A stretch of DNA of 64,000 bases from NCBI GenBank assembly GCA_964020975.1, contig OZ026620.1:288001-352000 (forward strand), given 5' to 3'. The translations under genes were made by a program, and so were the position numbers. The notes beneath the pieces are model-generated. The model was not told the origin of the DNA, searched no databases, and saw only the letters and a program-made list of their open reading frames with translations. Source of the stretch: Hermodice carunculata (taxonomy: Eukaryota; Annelida; Polychaeta; Eunicida; Amphinomidae). Position 1 is the first letter of the stretch; every line of letters starts with the position of its first letter. Of the stretch, positions 21,275-33,640 are shown piece by piece.

Positions 21275-24055
21275 GCCGAAGTTGGCTCTGAGCCAATGGA
21301 CATTGTGATAGAACCAAGAACTCTCGGTTATAAACCAATAGACAGTGTGCTAGCTGAAAACAAAGATGTGTTCAGTAACAAAGAAGATCCACATGGATGT
21401 TGTGAAGGCAAGGCTATCACCATTGATACTGAGGGACATGCACCCATCAAGCAGAGAAAATACAGGACACCACTGGTCAAGAAACAATTTATCGAAGATG
21501 AAATTGAGAAGATGCTTCAAGATGACATCATACGACCTAATTCCAGTCCTTGGGCATCGCCAGTGACCTTGGTATCCAAACCTGATGGCAGCACGAGATT
21601 TTGTGTGGACTATCGAAAATTGAAACAGGTGACACGAAAGGACAGGTATACTCTACCATTGATACAAGACATCTTTGATAAAGTAGGTGGAGCTAGTATT
21701 TTTATAACTTTAGACCTCAAATCAGGCTTTTGGCAAATACCAGTAAAAGAACGTCTTTATGAATTCAAAAGAATGCCTTTTGGTTTGGCAAATGCACCAA
21801 GCCAATTTCAAAGAATTATGGACAAAGTATTAACTGGTCTCATTGGAAATTGTGTACTTGTTTACATAGATGATTTGGTAATTTGCAGCAAAGATGCAAA
21901 TTCACATGTAAATCATGTGAGGTTGGTTTTGGTAAGGGTATGAAACGCTGGCTTAAAGGTCAAGTCCTCAAAGTGTTGTTTTGCACAACCGGAAGTGAAA
22001 TTACTTGGATACATTATCAACAAAAATGGTATCCGAAGTAACCCAGAAAAAGTTGCTGCAATTCAAAATTTGTGTCCACCAAAAGATATCCCAGGAGTTA
22101 GGTCATTTCTTGGCAGGTGTAACTACTATGCCCAGACAATACCTTCATATGTTTCATACCCTTTATCCCAACTCAAGAACAACAACAAAGTTTTGAAACT
22201 TTGAAAGAGTTACTGGGTTCAAACAGTGTCATGGCTTATCCTGAGGTGAATCAACCATATAAGTTGTACACAGATGCATGTGGGTATGCTATAGGAGGTA
22301 TCTTAGTACAGGAAGATGAAAATGGCGTTGAGCGAGTAATACAATATGTATCACATCAATTGAGTGGATCACAATTGAAGTGGGCCGCAATAGAAAAAGA
22401 GGCCTATGCTGTGATCTAGTGCATAAAGAAACTGTGACCGTATTTATGGGGAGCAGAGTTCGCAGTATATACTGATCACAAGCCATTAAGATCATTGTTC
22501 ACAAAAGAAATGAACAATACCAACATTCAAAGATGGGCAGTCATTTTGGCTGAATATGGAGCCAAAATTGAGTACATTCAAGGAAAAAGAAACATCAGGG
22601 CAGACATGCTTAGTCGTATTCAACTTGACACCGAAGAGGTGACTGTCTTTGACACAGAAGAATGGGTTGATCCTGATGCATTTCAAGATGATGATGCAAT
22701 TCAGAGAATTCCATTAGAAGCAGATGAACTTGACACTGAGTCAATCAAACAAGGTCAACAAGAGGAATTTGCGTCTTTAATCAGAGACTCACAAAATGAA
22801 GACTCTGGTTATGAAATTTACCAAGGTATTTTATATTCAATCAAACCACCCAATCCAACTGATCCGAATTATCCACGTTTGGTAATACCTTCGAAATTCA
22901 GGACAAAGGTCATTGAACGATGTCACAAAGATGTAGGTCATATGGCAGTTCACAAAACACTCTGTAGAGTGCGTGAATGCTATGTATGGCCAGGCATGTG
23001 CAAAGGCATCACTGATCAATTGAACCAATGTGCCACTTGCATGGTACATGTACCAAGACAAGATAGAACCAGAATGGGTGAAATGCTGATTCCGGTTTAT
23101 CCTATGCAAATTGTGGGAATGGATCTCATTGGTCCATTTACTGAAACAGAGAGAGGAAACAAATATTGTTTAAACATCATTGATCATCTTTCAGGATGGG
23201 CTGAAAGCTATCCTATTCCAAACAAATCTGCTTTATCAATAGAAAATGAGTTGGCAAAGGAATTCTTTCCTCGCCATGGCATTCCAGAAGTAATCATTCA
23301 TGATCAAGGTCAAGAGTTCAATGCACACCATCTTCAAAATTATCTAAAGGGATTAGGAATTGATGTACGACGCACGACTAGCTATAATCAAGAATCAAAT
23401 GGAGAGGTTGAAAGACTGAATAAAACGCTCAAAGAAATCATAGCTAGACTAGTGAATAATGATGCTAGGAGATGGGAAGAACAACTAGCAAATGCCTTAT
23501 TTGCATACAGAAACTCCAGCAGTAGTGTAACAGGATACACACATTTTTACCTCTTATATGGGAGGCGTAGTCTGTTACCTTTAAAAAAGTGTTAACAATA
23601 GGAGGAAACCCAAATGCACTCAAAGGAAGACTAAGTGACTTATCTGATGCACTTACATTAGCTAGAGCACACTTAGCACACTCTAGAGAACACAATAGAA
23701 ACCGCATTAACAACAAAGCAAATGCAGGTGAGATAGATGTGGGATCCACAGTAATTTTGAAGGCCAATGAACCATTGACCTTGACCTCCAAATGGGACCC
23801 ACAATATCAGGTATTTAGAACACGTGGGAAGGTCTGCTGGATACGTCATCAGCAAACTTGGAAAACCAAAGTGGTAAAAAGAAACAAGCTCAAACTGGTA
23901 AATCCGGATCTAATCTGGGAAGATATCTGCCCTAGACCAGTTAGGAACTCTAGGAAATCAGTATTTCCACAACCAGATGCCCAGTTGGGTTTCAACCGTG
24001 GAGCAGAGCAGACCACTGAGGAACCAGAAGCTGAACAAGCAGAACCATAAGCTAG
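21275..24055 (+). pseudogene. Gypsy pol region: RT, RNase H, integrase (broken)
   Basis: Order of parts: a Ty3/Gypsy reverse transcriptase (about 21300-22170) with LDLKSGFWQIPV and the VYIDDLVI catalytic block; an RNase H-like region (about 22200-22500) with a YTDACGYAIGG block; and an integrase (about 22700-23600) with an HHCC-type zinc finger and a DDE core (GMDLIGPF, then a D-Q-G-Q-E-F block), followed by a C-terminal tail. In living relatives this polyprotein copies and inserts the element. Here it is broken in several places, and it starts abruptly at the Penelope-like junction with no protease upstream. Confidence 0.85.
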
Positions 24056-24129
24056 CACTTCTGCTGATACTGAGACTAACACCCCAGCTACTACCTTCAC
24101 TCACAGATACCCTATGAGGTATAGGAAGA

Positions 24130-26070
24130 GACAGATGAGATGTCCGATTTCAGAAAACGAAGCCAAGAAGCAGAGATTAGAAGAGGCTATGGAATTAGCC
24201 TTGTTCTTATGTCAGTATTGTTAACTACAGAATACACGACCAACATAGTTCCCTTACAAGATGGATTATTAGTGACTGGACGCAGAAAAATCAAACTTCA
24301 AGTCGCAGAATGGACCATATTGGTTACCTTGGATCAACCAAGGATAGACAATGCTATGGTACCACAATATAACCTAATCAAAGGTAAGATCAAAAGAGCT
24401 TTGAGGCTTACTCAAATTACTCAAGGAGAAGCAGATCAATGGATCAGTTGCCTTGACCAGAAAAAGCAAGCCTTGAATAATTTAATAGCTGCTACAGAGC
24501 CTGTCAGGTCAAACAGAAGGGTCAAACGAGGCCTGATCAACCTTGGAGGTAGTCTCTTACATTACTTATTTGGGACTGCCACTGACTCTGATGTTGAAGC
24601 TTGCAGATGAGCTGTAGAAGAGACCAGGCAACAACAAAAGAAAATTGTACACCTTGTAAATCAATTAGTGAAAGTGGTTAACCACACTCAAGACACTGTG
24701 GTTGAAGACCGGAAGCAAATTAATGCTATCAATCATTATTTGAGTGACACTTTGAGAAGACAGATTAATTCACTACTATATTATAACAATAAGACCAGAG
24801 TGGACGTGTACCAACTCTGGACAGTATTAAATGTTGAACGTGCTGTGTCCACTTATGAATCCATCATAACCGAATGGGAATGAGCATTGAAAAAGCTTAA
24901 TAGACAAAAGGCTTCATTAGAATTAGGTAGATTAACTGAAGAACTATTACCACCAACGCAGTTGTGGGATATATTACAAAAGGCCATGACTCCATTAGCG
25001 AGGATGGTAAAACCACTTCAGTGGTATTATGCATACAAACGTGTATTTCCTGTTTGGGGTGGTAAAATGCTTATCTACCGTCACACAGTACCATTGGTAC
25101 ATGAACTGACCTATTGGCGGTATAACTTACAGTCGTGGCCCAGCCCATACAATATGTCAGGCTATTCAGCCAGAGTGATATTGCCACATAAGGATGTGGG
25201 ACTAAATCCAAAGACTGGGGAAGTATTCCATCCAGTAGCATGCACTGGATATGGACCGACTGTATGTAGGCCGGGACCTATATGCAAGCCAGGCGCGTGG
25301 TCGTGTGCCAGAGCCATTTACACAGGGAACAAAGAACAAACAACAAAGACATAGATGTAAGGTGGAACTCAGTCACAACCAGGGAGTGACTAGGGCATCA
25401 GAGATAGCTCAGGGTACTTATGTAATAATTACATGGGGGGGGGAAAGAATAACTACCCGCTGTGTATCATCACCTGACAGAACTGTGACACTGGGACCTG
25501 GGATATTTATCATAACTGTACAAGAAAAATGTACAATAAGCGGTGCATATTGGAAATTAACTGGTATGATTTGGAAGTTTGGGAAAGTAAAAGTACATGC
25601 TGTGCAGGTGCATACCAGCTTAAAACTTAACATCAAAGTTCTTATTCCTGAAGGGGATGCCTAAAGGGAATTAGATAAATTAAAACTTAAACAACTGAAA
25701 CCAGTTAAACAAGTCCATCTCGAACCCATTAAAGCCACTGATGATGATAATAAGTTCATTAATTGGAACTTTCAAAGTCAACATGTCTCATGGGGTCTAC
25801 TGTTCATGCTAGTTCCACTTACAATTGTGGTTATATTATTAAGTGTGTATGTAATAAAGAAGAAAGGACAGTTTCCCGGGATCACTTTGCCCGGGCCAGG
25901 TCAAGGAGATCATGATTGTGCTCACCTTGGTGAACGGAACAATGACATTAAGATGAACAATCCAGAAGATCCATTCGCATACTTTCAGCACTTGAATCTG
26001 AAAGATGTTGAAGGACATGAACAGCCTATGGAGGTTAACCAACCTGGTAACGAGGCTGCGCCATGACATG
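24130..26070 (+). pseudogene. Env-like region of the Gypsy fossil (broken)
   Basis: Downstream of integrase, a stretch of about 1.9 kb has the general plan of an errantivirus/baculovirus F-type fusion protein. It shows a hydrophobic leader-like segment, a basic cleavage-type site followed by a hydrophobic Gly/Leu-rich stretch near 24520-24570, a long helical middle, a Cys-containing region, and a single membrane-spanning segment (about 25805-25855) with a short cytoplasmic tail. The assignment rests on this layout, not on a database match. It is broken in a few places. Confidence 0.6.
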
Positions 26071-26208
26071 GATTATGAAACTAGAACAATGGCTAAACCA
26101 TCTGTATGCATAGATGTGGATGGTGTATTAGAAAAAACGAAATGACTGGAAGACAACATCTTATAAACGCATGATTGCTCGGTCTTCAAAAGAGTACCTA
26201 AAAAATGA

Positions 26209-26805
26209 ATGGATCAATTGCATCTTCCACTCCTGGTTTGCATGTGCAGGTGTGTGAAAGACAATTTGATCATTTTTTTCTTTCCTTTGGAGATATCTTG
26301 GGTTCCAATTGAAGGTTCCTTGAGAGAGACACGATGGAGACCTGTGATATTCACATTGCCATTTCCATATTCTGATTTAACAAATCAAGGCATTCGTAAG
26401 CTTAATATCTTGATTAATAAACAAATCATTCCAAATTGGGATCAAATTTATGGAAACAAGTTAAAATTGTGGACATCTTTGTCCTATCAGGAACTGTTCA
26501 ATGAACTACAGGAAACAACATCCAAGTTGTATTACAAAGGTGGTAACATTGAAAAATTTCTAGCTCAAGCTTTGCAGTTGCAAAGTGTTAATGTTGAGAG
26601 TTATGGAGTTCCAACGCTAGAAAGTTACCATTTTTGGGTACGAGCTCCGGGCACTGGTAAAATATGCCAATTGCATAAAGACAGAAAATGTGTACACTGT
26701 CCTCGGGTGGAAGTATTTTCTATCAAATACTATTGTATAATTACTGGCATTGCTTTAGAGGATAAAAACCTCAGTGTAAATAATTCTATGGACTTTGTTC
26801 CATAG
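26209..26805 (+). pseudogene. Extra frame downstream of env in the Gypsy fossil, unknown product
   Basis: This open frame of about 198 codons lies between the env-like region and the right LTR, where Ty3/Gypsy elements usually have nothing. Its composition is protein-like, with TRWRPVIFTLPFPYSDLTNQ, a helical middle and a small Cys/His cluster (CQLHKDRKCVHC). I do not recognise the family. It may be a captured accessory gene or a lineage-specific extra ORF; a host-derived transduction is also possible. Since the element is a fossil, its function cannot be inferred. Confidence 0.5.
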
Positions 26806-27206
26806 TGGCGAGCTTGAAAGCCCAAATGTAATGGCTCATGTATATAATTATTGTATATAATCATTGTATATATTGCATGCTTAATCAGTAAACTTAGTTA
26901 AGGTCTAGGGTTGTTTTGTTGATGATACCGTGAACTGATAACACCAAGTTGGTCTACTGACCTTGGGTGCTCAACATAGGGGTATACTTGACCATGGCTC
27001 ATACACCAGTCTTTAACATTGTACAGGACTGAACATAGAGGTACTCAATACTCTACAAATAATCAATATATAATAACCATATATAATAGCATATAATCAA
27101 TATATAATCATAAATACAATCAAAGTAGTATACTATAAAAAGGCTGTTTTAAATATAGTGTTATAAATGTAGTAAATTTGAGTTGAAAAAGTTTTCAACT
27201 ACTTAA
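26806..27206 (+). other. Untranslated 3' interior of the Gypsy fossil
   Basis: An AT-rich segment between the last open frame and the right LTR, with tatataat-type runs around 27050-27130 and no open frame of note. Confidence 0.5.
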
Positions 27207-27219
27207 AGGGGTGGAGGAA
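27205..27219 (+). other. Polypurine tract of the Gypsy fossil
   Basis: The near-purine run aaaggggtggaggaa lies directly before the TG that opens the right LTR, as expected for the plus-strand primer of LTR elements. Confidence 0.7.
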
Positions 27220-28200
27220 TGTAAAGTTCATGCCTGTTTTTCCGTTGGCTCAACAGAGAAATCAGTCATAAAACTTTTGTATGTAATAGTGTAAGGAAAG
27301 ACAATATGTGGTTAACAATGAGGGTTAACAATGTGTGTGTATAATATACAGGACTGGCAAGTACACATACATAATAGCAAGCATCCATTCACCACAATAA
27401 ACAACTGAGGAATGGATAAGATGACACACTGATAAAGTTGGCGCAGGTCCAACAAGAAGGACTGGTAAACAGAAAAACAAGTAGGACTGGTAAACAGAAA
27501 ACAAGTAAGACTGGTAAACAGAACTGGTTTATCAGACCATTATCCTATCATGAGTCATGTTGCTGATGCTGCATTGCAAAACAATGAGTCAAAATGTGAT
27601 GGATAGGCAGGTCACTAAGATCATAGACTTTGTGAAAGGATAAGTTGAATTATATATAAAATAGGGCAAAACAAAGCACAGCATAAGAATGCTTATTTGG
27701 TTCAGATTCTGGTGAATATAATTATTCCATTGAAGTTGTTGATTTTGTCATAAAGGTTAATAAAGTATAACAGGAAGTTATAAACAGGAAGTTCAAAAGC
27801 ATAAAAAGTGTTATAAAATTACAGCTAGATGGCGCTAGCTGATGGTAACATTTAGAAATGGGATTTCCAAAATGTTTGCAAATATTTAGATTGGACTAGT
27901 TTCATCTGGGTCACACTAGTGATAACAACTTATATCTAGATAGGAGCAGTTTACACAAGTGGAAAACAACTATTTTGGGGTTGGGGAAGTACAGAATAAG
28001 AGTATAAAAGGGGCGGTCTACAGCCTATTAAGAACAGTTGGGGAGAGACTGACCTAGAGAGCACAGCTAAGCAGAGCAGTCATGGTGAGCAAGACTGGCT
28101 TACTTATATATGGTACAGTGCTGATGATGGAGATGTAACTGGACAACAATAAACCTATTGCTATAACAGCCAAGCAAAGGTGTTACTTCTGATCTCTACA
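27220..28200 (+). repeat. Right LTR, about 980 bp
   Basis: It opens TGTAAAG and is taken to close CTCTACA, giving TG...CA ends. It carries a TATA-type box (gtataaaagg, about 28000-28010) and an AATAAA-type signal (about 28148-28153), placing the transcription start and polyadenylation zones in its last ~200 bp. The first ~675 bp match the truncated left LTR closely. Confidence 0.8.
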
Positions 28201-29640
28201 CATCTTTATGAAGATTGTTGGACAATAGACAACAACACGAATCTGAGTATGTAAAACAAGCCTTTTTCGACATTTATAAAATCTTGTGTAACATCTACTC
28301 CATTAAGAAGAAATCCATTGCGCAGATAGAGTTTTGGAGTGGGGTTTTACACATTGTTGCAATCTCCAAGCTGTAGGAACAGGATAATCATTCCGGTTCC
28401 TTTGTTCTAGATCTTGAAATCATATGCTGCATTCCTGGTTGAATCTGCATGTTCGACAGTCGGGTTTTAATGAGCAAGTTTGACACAGGCGCGACTGGTG
28501 GCATTATGATATTCACCAGCGAGCATATTGTACTTTGGATAATTAGTTACTACTTTCCTCTTAAGGCATATGAATAAACTTTACTGACAAAATCACAATA
28601 CAAACACAATATTATGTCAACACACATAAACATAAACATGATCCCAATTTGTATACATGAATAAGTTTCAAATATATCATAACGGAATGCTCCCACAGCA
28701 GGTGGGGGGTGGTGGTGTTATTTTTTATAATAATTAAATACTGCATACATAGGGGTTTAATAGTACAGTATTTATGTAAAATGTGTCTGTACCACATTGA
28801 CCCCACCCCCACAAGGCAGTACGTTGGGTCTGCCAGTATTTTCCTGTTAGATCGCCTCCGGTGGCCCACGTAAATATATATCCAACATTCTTGTAGCAAG
28901 TGCTGCTGAAATTTTTATACATATTTGCTGATAAGCTGGTCCGTATTCATCTATCATGCCATAGATACAGTACAGTGTTTAGCAGCTTTCTCAAGGAAGT
29001 ACATTGAACATTAAATTAACAGTGAAGGTCAAGTTGTCCAATATCAAAGTTTTCAGAAAGTTTTTCGCTATTGGGCCAGCCAGCAAACATTAAAGTATAG
29101 TGTGCAAATGGGTTTAAAAGGAAGTAAGCATTTTAAAGATAAAAATGTCTGCGGCCATAACTAGATGGTCAGATTGACAGTTATAGTAAACAAGCATTAA
29201 TCAGTTGAAGCATTTGATTGTCGTTCGAAAACCACAAATATTAAATAAGATTCAACCCCACAAGAGCCTGAAACGCCAGTCACACAACACAAGAGAATCA
29301 TATACCACAAACACTGTAACTCACAACTCACCTTTTGCAATTTCCAATCATTAACTGAGTTTGAGTAAAGTCTAATTTCTCTCACATAGCCCAACTCAGC
29401 TGTACGTAGTGTGTAGGTATCAGTTCTGAGGTAAAAGAAGACAATTGTGAAATGCTGGTCAACAATATTTGAGTAAAACTTCTGTAAAACATTATTTGGA
29501 TTCATTGAACATACCCATTGAACTTTTAGCCTTGTCACTTGACACTCTCAACGGCATTTGATGTTAGGGGGTGGGGCTGGGGGTCATCATCTATTGACAT
29601 TAATTTACTCAAAGCATGAAAAGAATATGAAAGCAAGAAA
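28201..29640. other. Unassigned DNA
   Basis: No supportable gene. Minus-strand frames near 28612-28922 and 29197-29538 lack motifs. Confidence 0.4.
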
Positions 29641-29641
29641 A

Positions 29642-30912
29642 AACAAGACCGCTTTGTGGGCAGCCCATGCTCAGCTGACCTAGGGATTCATCACACTTGT
29701 GGCTCTATGAACCTGGGATAGGATCAAGGCCACCCATGTACTGAGTAAGTCTGACCTTCATGCAAAAACACTAACATATGCAACATCAAGGTCCCACTTC
29801 AAGTAGTTCTAAATTTATAGTGAAGAGTAAAATTTATGTATGTTGCACTGTAATGCTAGAAATGAGGTTAAGGTCACTCATATACTGTCTAAACCTAACC
29901 TTCACAGAGAAACATTAACATGTGCAACATCAAGGTCCTCAAGACTCAAAACAGAGCCCAAGTTATCAAGCGAACAGTAAATTTCATGTCATTTGTCCTG
30001 TTACATTGGGAAGGAGATCAAGGTCCAAAAATCAGTGGAGCATAACCACTTGCACCAAATAGGTAGACACCTATATAAGGTACATCCGTACCAAGTTTGA
30101 CACAAATCTGGCCAAAATAAATTAAGGTATAACCATTACAAGAAATTCCCATGTTAAACTTTCCGATTAAAGCTTTTTTAAAGATTTTCCAAAAACATTA
30201 GAAAAATTCAAAAATCAGTGGAGCGTGACCATTCAAACAAACTTGGTAGCGACTTATCCAATATACATTGTCACCAAGTTTGAAGTCAATCTGACTGACA
30301 GTTTCTTCAGAAGAGTCTAAGATATTATTATTATTGGAATGCCCATTCACGTGCAGAGTAATCAATGAAAAAGGTGCATTTACCGATAAGTACCTCAATT
30401 GAAAAAAATCGTCACAAATCAGGAATCCACAGCAGTACCACCTAGTGAACACCTTTGTTTGACCCTTCTACAATGGACATATCCACCAAGTTTGAGCCTT
30501 ATCTGAGTGACGGTTCTGGAGAAGAAGTCACAAATAGCAGAAACACTAAAAAAATATAACAAAATTACACGGCCATCTGGTGAACAAATTAAGAACTAGT
30601 GGTCCCTAGAAGTGTTCCAGTGTGATATTATCGCAATTGGGTAAGCGGTTTCAGAGAAAAGAATGTTTTCAGATTTGTCACCAAAACAGAATAAAATAAT
30701 AAAAATAAAAAATAAAATAAAAATCCAAAAATCACTGGAGCATGACCATTCGAACAAATTTGGTAGAAACCCACCAAAGGTACATCCCCATCAAGTTTGA
30801 AGTAAATCTGGCTGACGGTTTTGGCGAAGAAATCGAAAATGTGTATTGCAGACGAACAACAGACGAAGGACCATCCTATAAGCTCAGCTGACTGACAAGT
30901 CAGCTGAGCTAA
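29642..30912 (+). repeat. Hairpin-headed repeat family, copy D (head and tail present)
   Basis: The head (cagcccatgctcagctgacc) is at about 29660-29680. The core modules follow in family order, including a caacatcaaggtcc block, an accaagtttgacacaaatct block, a cagattt block near 30680 and an atctggtgaacaaatta block. It ends in the tail hairpin cagctgactgacaagtcagc at 30886-30912. The length of 1.27 kb is close to copy G. It encodes no protein. Confidence 0.7.
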
Positions 30913-32570
30913 AATTCAGAAAACGAAGTGAGTTCCAGGTCGACCTATATTGCAATATACACACAAAATACAGGCGTAACCCACATAACCATCCTATATA
31001 GTCCTAATGTTACTGGCACATTTACAGAATCTGTTCGACTGAGCTGTTATATTTATTTATCAATTGATTTTATTATAGATATATGCCAACTGTGTCTTTG
31101 AAACCGGAACAGAATCTAATAGCTTGCACTTTTAAGAAAACAATTTGAATGAATGTTGCAGAGAGGTTTTAAGAGAATAATTAAATGCCAGTGAACATTT
31201 TTCCTTCGTGAACTCTGAGCAAAATAAATCATCCAGAGTGTGTTTCAGCAAAAGTGTTGATTAAAATTTAATATGAAGATTTAAGGGTTAAAAAATAAAC
31301 ACTTCATAAACACACTTTGACAAGTTTTTCCAACTTTTATTTTTTCCCTTTAGGGAAACTGGTCGTGGACTCGGGCATTCTATACATTCCACAGGCCTTT
31401 ACACAAACCAAAATTTCAAAGATGGATGTAGGTGTATTTTCTTCAGGTCGTAAATGCTCAGTGTGAGAATGTTAAATAATTAGGAGTAAAAATGTATTCT
31501 TAACATGGTAACAAAATTGTAAGTCATATATCTTTCCCTCCTATAAGAGACTGTACTAATGAATATGATTTATACTCATGAGAAAATTTGATATTCAAAT
31601 TCCACGTGAAAAGACCTTTCATTCAAGTTCCAGCATGACAAGTATAAATCTAGTTTCAGAAATTATGGTCTAAGTTAACACCTTTTCTCGGTGCACTTTG
31701 CACGCAGTGCGCAAAGTTTACTAGGGCAAGCTGTTGACTCAGTCCCAAATGAAAGGAATATTTGTCTTTTTGTTCTGGTGGGTAAACTATAAATACATAT
31801 ATAATACATGCCCAAAGTTTGCTCTCTGGCTTGGCCAGACACAAAACCGCGCGATCGCATCATAAAGATTAAAGGTGAAATGTTGCTCATTGTAAATAAA
31901 TAAACAATGATTATTAGAGTAAATACATAAACTCGATGTCGGGTTTCATGATTAAAAAAGTCCAATAACAAGTTTAATAGAAGACCAATCCTGGGCCTGT
32001 GTATTAATAGATAAAATAAAATGGTCTAGAGCAGGCTCATAGTGCACAAGGAAAAGATCAGTTGCATGCCACGGAGGTTCACTTTTTACGTTAAAGGGGG
32101 AGGCTGGGAGGGGTCAAAAGGTCTAACGTCAAATGCCGTTAAGCGTGACAAGTGACATGGCCCCTTAGTGTCTCATGTATTTTGCTATGTATCGACACAA
32201 CTTAACAGCTAGACAATTTCTATTCTGGCATTATATACACTTAACTCAACATGAATTTAACAGAACACCTATCAATGGCCTGAAGAGTAAACTTGCTGCC
32301 GTGTCAGTTACCCCAATATAGCATCTCATTATTTGTACACAAGAGGTCCATGGGCTTAATGCTCTGCTGGCACCATGGCTATATTGCACCTGTTCATTTT
32401 TAAGTTTGTCAGTCCTCAAGTGGCTTCTGAGCATATAAAGCTTATGTACATTTAGTGTATAAAAAGTCCACCAGATGGCACTTATCTCTACATATAGCCA
32501 TAGCGTATTTGAGCAATTCCTGTGATGGATATTGTTGCATGTGCCAAAACAACAATGAGCGAGTCCTTAA
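30913..32570. other. Unassigned DNA
   Basis: No gene or recognised repeat. The minus-strand frames at about 31656-31971 and 32246-32434 show no motif. Confidence 0.4.
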
Positions 32571-32579
32571 CTTTATGTC

Positions 32580-33640
32580 CTGGGACAAAATATCAAATTC
32601 AAAAATAGGTCAAGGTCACTGATATTAGATCAAATTCTAGCTTTGGACATTGTCTGTATATCCTATAAATTAGGCAAGTCTGATGTCAGCACTTTTCAAG
32701 ATATAGAATTTGGCTAATGATTTACGTCAAATAATAGGTGGCGCCATTAGTATCATTAGCAACTTAGACATTGACATCCGCCACAATCCCACCAAATTTG
32801 TTGAAGATCGGCATAATATTAAAGATGCCAGAGTGTTCACAAGATTTTTCATATTTTGACCCCTACATTGCATAATATTGCAGGTGGCGCAACCAATACC
32901 GAAATAAACCTAGATTTTTATACTCCCTATAAGTCCTCAAAGTTATATTGGGCTAACTTGAAAACTGTGGAGGGTATTGTGGTCACAAAATTTTCACATT
33001 TTGACCTACAGGTATGTTATATAATACTATAAGTGCTACCACCAACACTGATGTCGATGAAGATTGTTATACATTTTATAACCCCTAAGTGTTATATGGG
33101 CTATCTCAAAAACTGTGGGGTGCAGAGCATTCGCGACATGACCCCTATATTCAAGCTGGCCATTTGACCTTGACCTTCAAGTCGGATTACAAAATTGGTA
33201 CAAAATATGCGCCTCAGATCCAGCTTTCGGCTAATAACTTTTCGAGTTGTCGACAGAAACAATAAACTTGGACAAGCGCCAAACTCCATAATTATTGAGT
33301 CACAGTGACCCCCAAAGTAGGTCACCAAGTGCAGTATTATATACAATGTATTCAAGTGCAATTTTGATCTGGAGGCTCAATTCTCTTTGCCACTGCCAAG
33401 CTACACCCTGACATTACAAAATCACTTTTTAACTTTACAGGCATGGTGACCTCACAAAAATAGGTCCAGGTCACACATAATACCCAAATTTAAAGGTGCT
33501 ACAGTGTTCAGTAGATTTTCACACTTTCACCCCTATAGTACATATTGTAGGTGGCGCCACCAATATGGAAAGGAACTTAGATTTTCATACACCCTGTAAG
33601 TTTTGAAAGTTATATTGGGCTAACATCAAAGCTTTTTAAG
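32580..33640. repeat. Degenerate repeat block with recurring ggtggcgccacc-type words
   Basis: Short modules recur three to four times at irregular spacing: a gtggcgc(c/a)accaat word near 32741, 32884 and 33552; a cctataagt..tatattgggctaac word near 32930, 33080 and 33597; and a tcacattttgacc(c/t) word. GGTGGCGCCACC is itself palindromic. No frame is conserved. Confidence 0.55.

Larger units (their letters stand above)
17068..28200 (+). mobile_element. Broken envelope-bearing Ty3/Gypsy LTR retrotransposon, interrupted by a Penelope-like element
   Basis: Direct LTR sequence lies at both ends: a left partial copy at 17068-17770 and a right copy at 27220-28200. Reading right from about 21275, the interior has RT, RNase H, integrase, an env-like region and a further frame. 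The left part of the interior (primer site, gag and protease) is absent, and a Penelope-like retroelement occupies that place. The retained parts are broken in roughly ten places, so the copy is dead. The paired LTR stretches differ by only a few percent by eye plus a minisatellite length change, so insertion was fairly recent. No convincing target-site duplication was seen. The env-like region suggests an errantivirus-like lineage. Confidence 0.85.

Noticed and set aside
17061-28210. Target-site duplication around the Gypsy fossil
   Set aside because: The bases left of the first LTR (aactatt) and right of the second (catcttt) do not match convincingly for either plausible LTR end.
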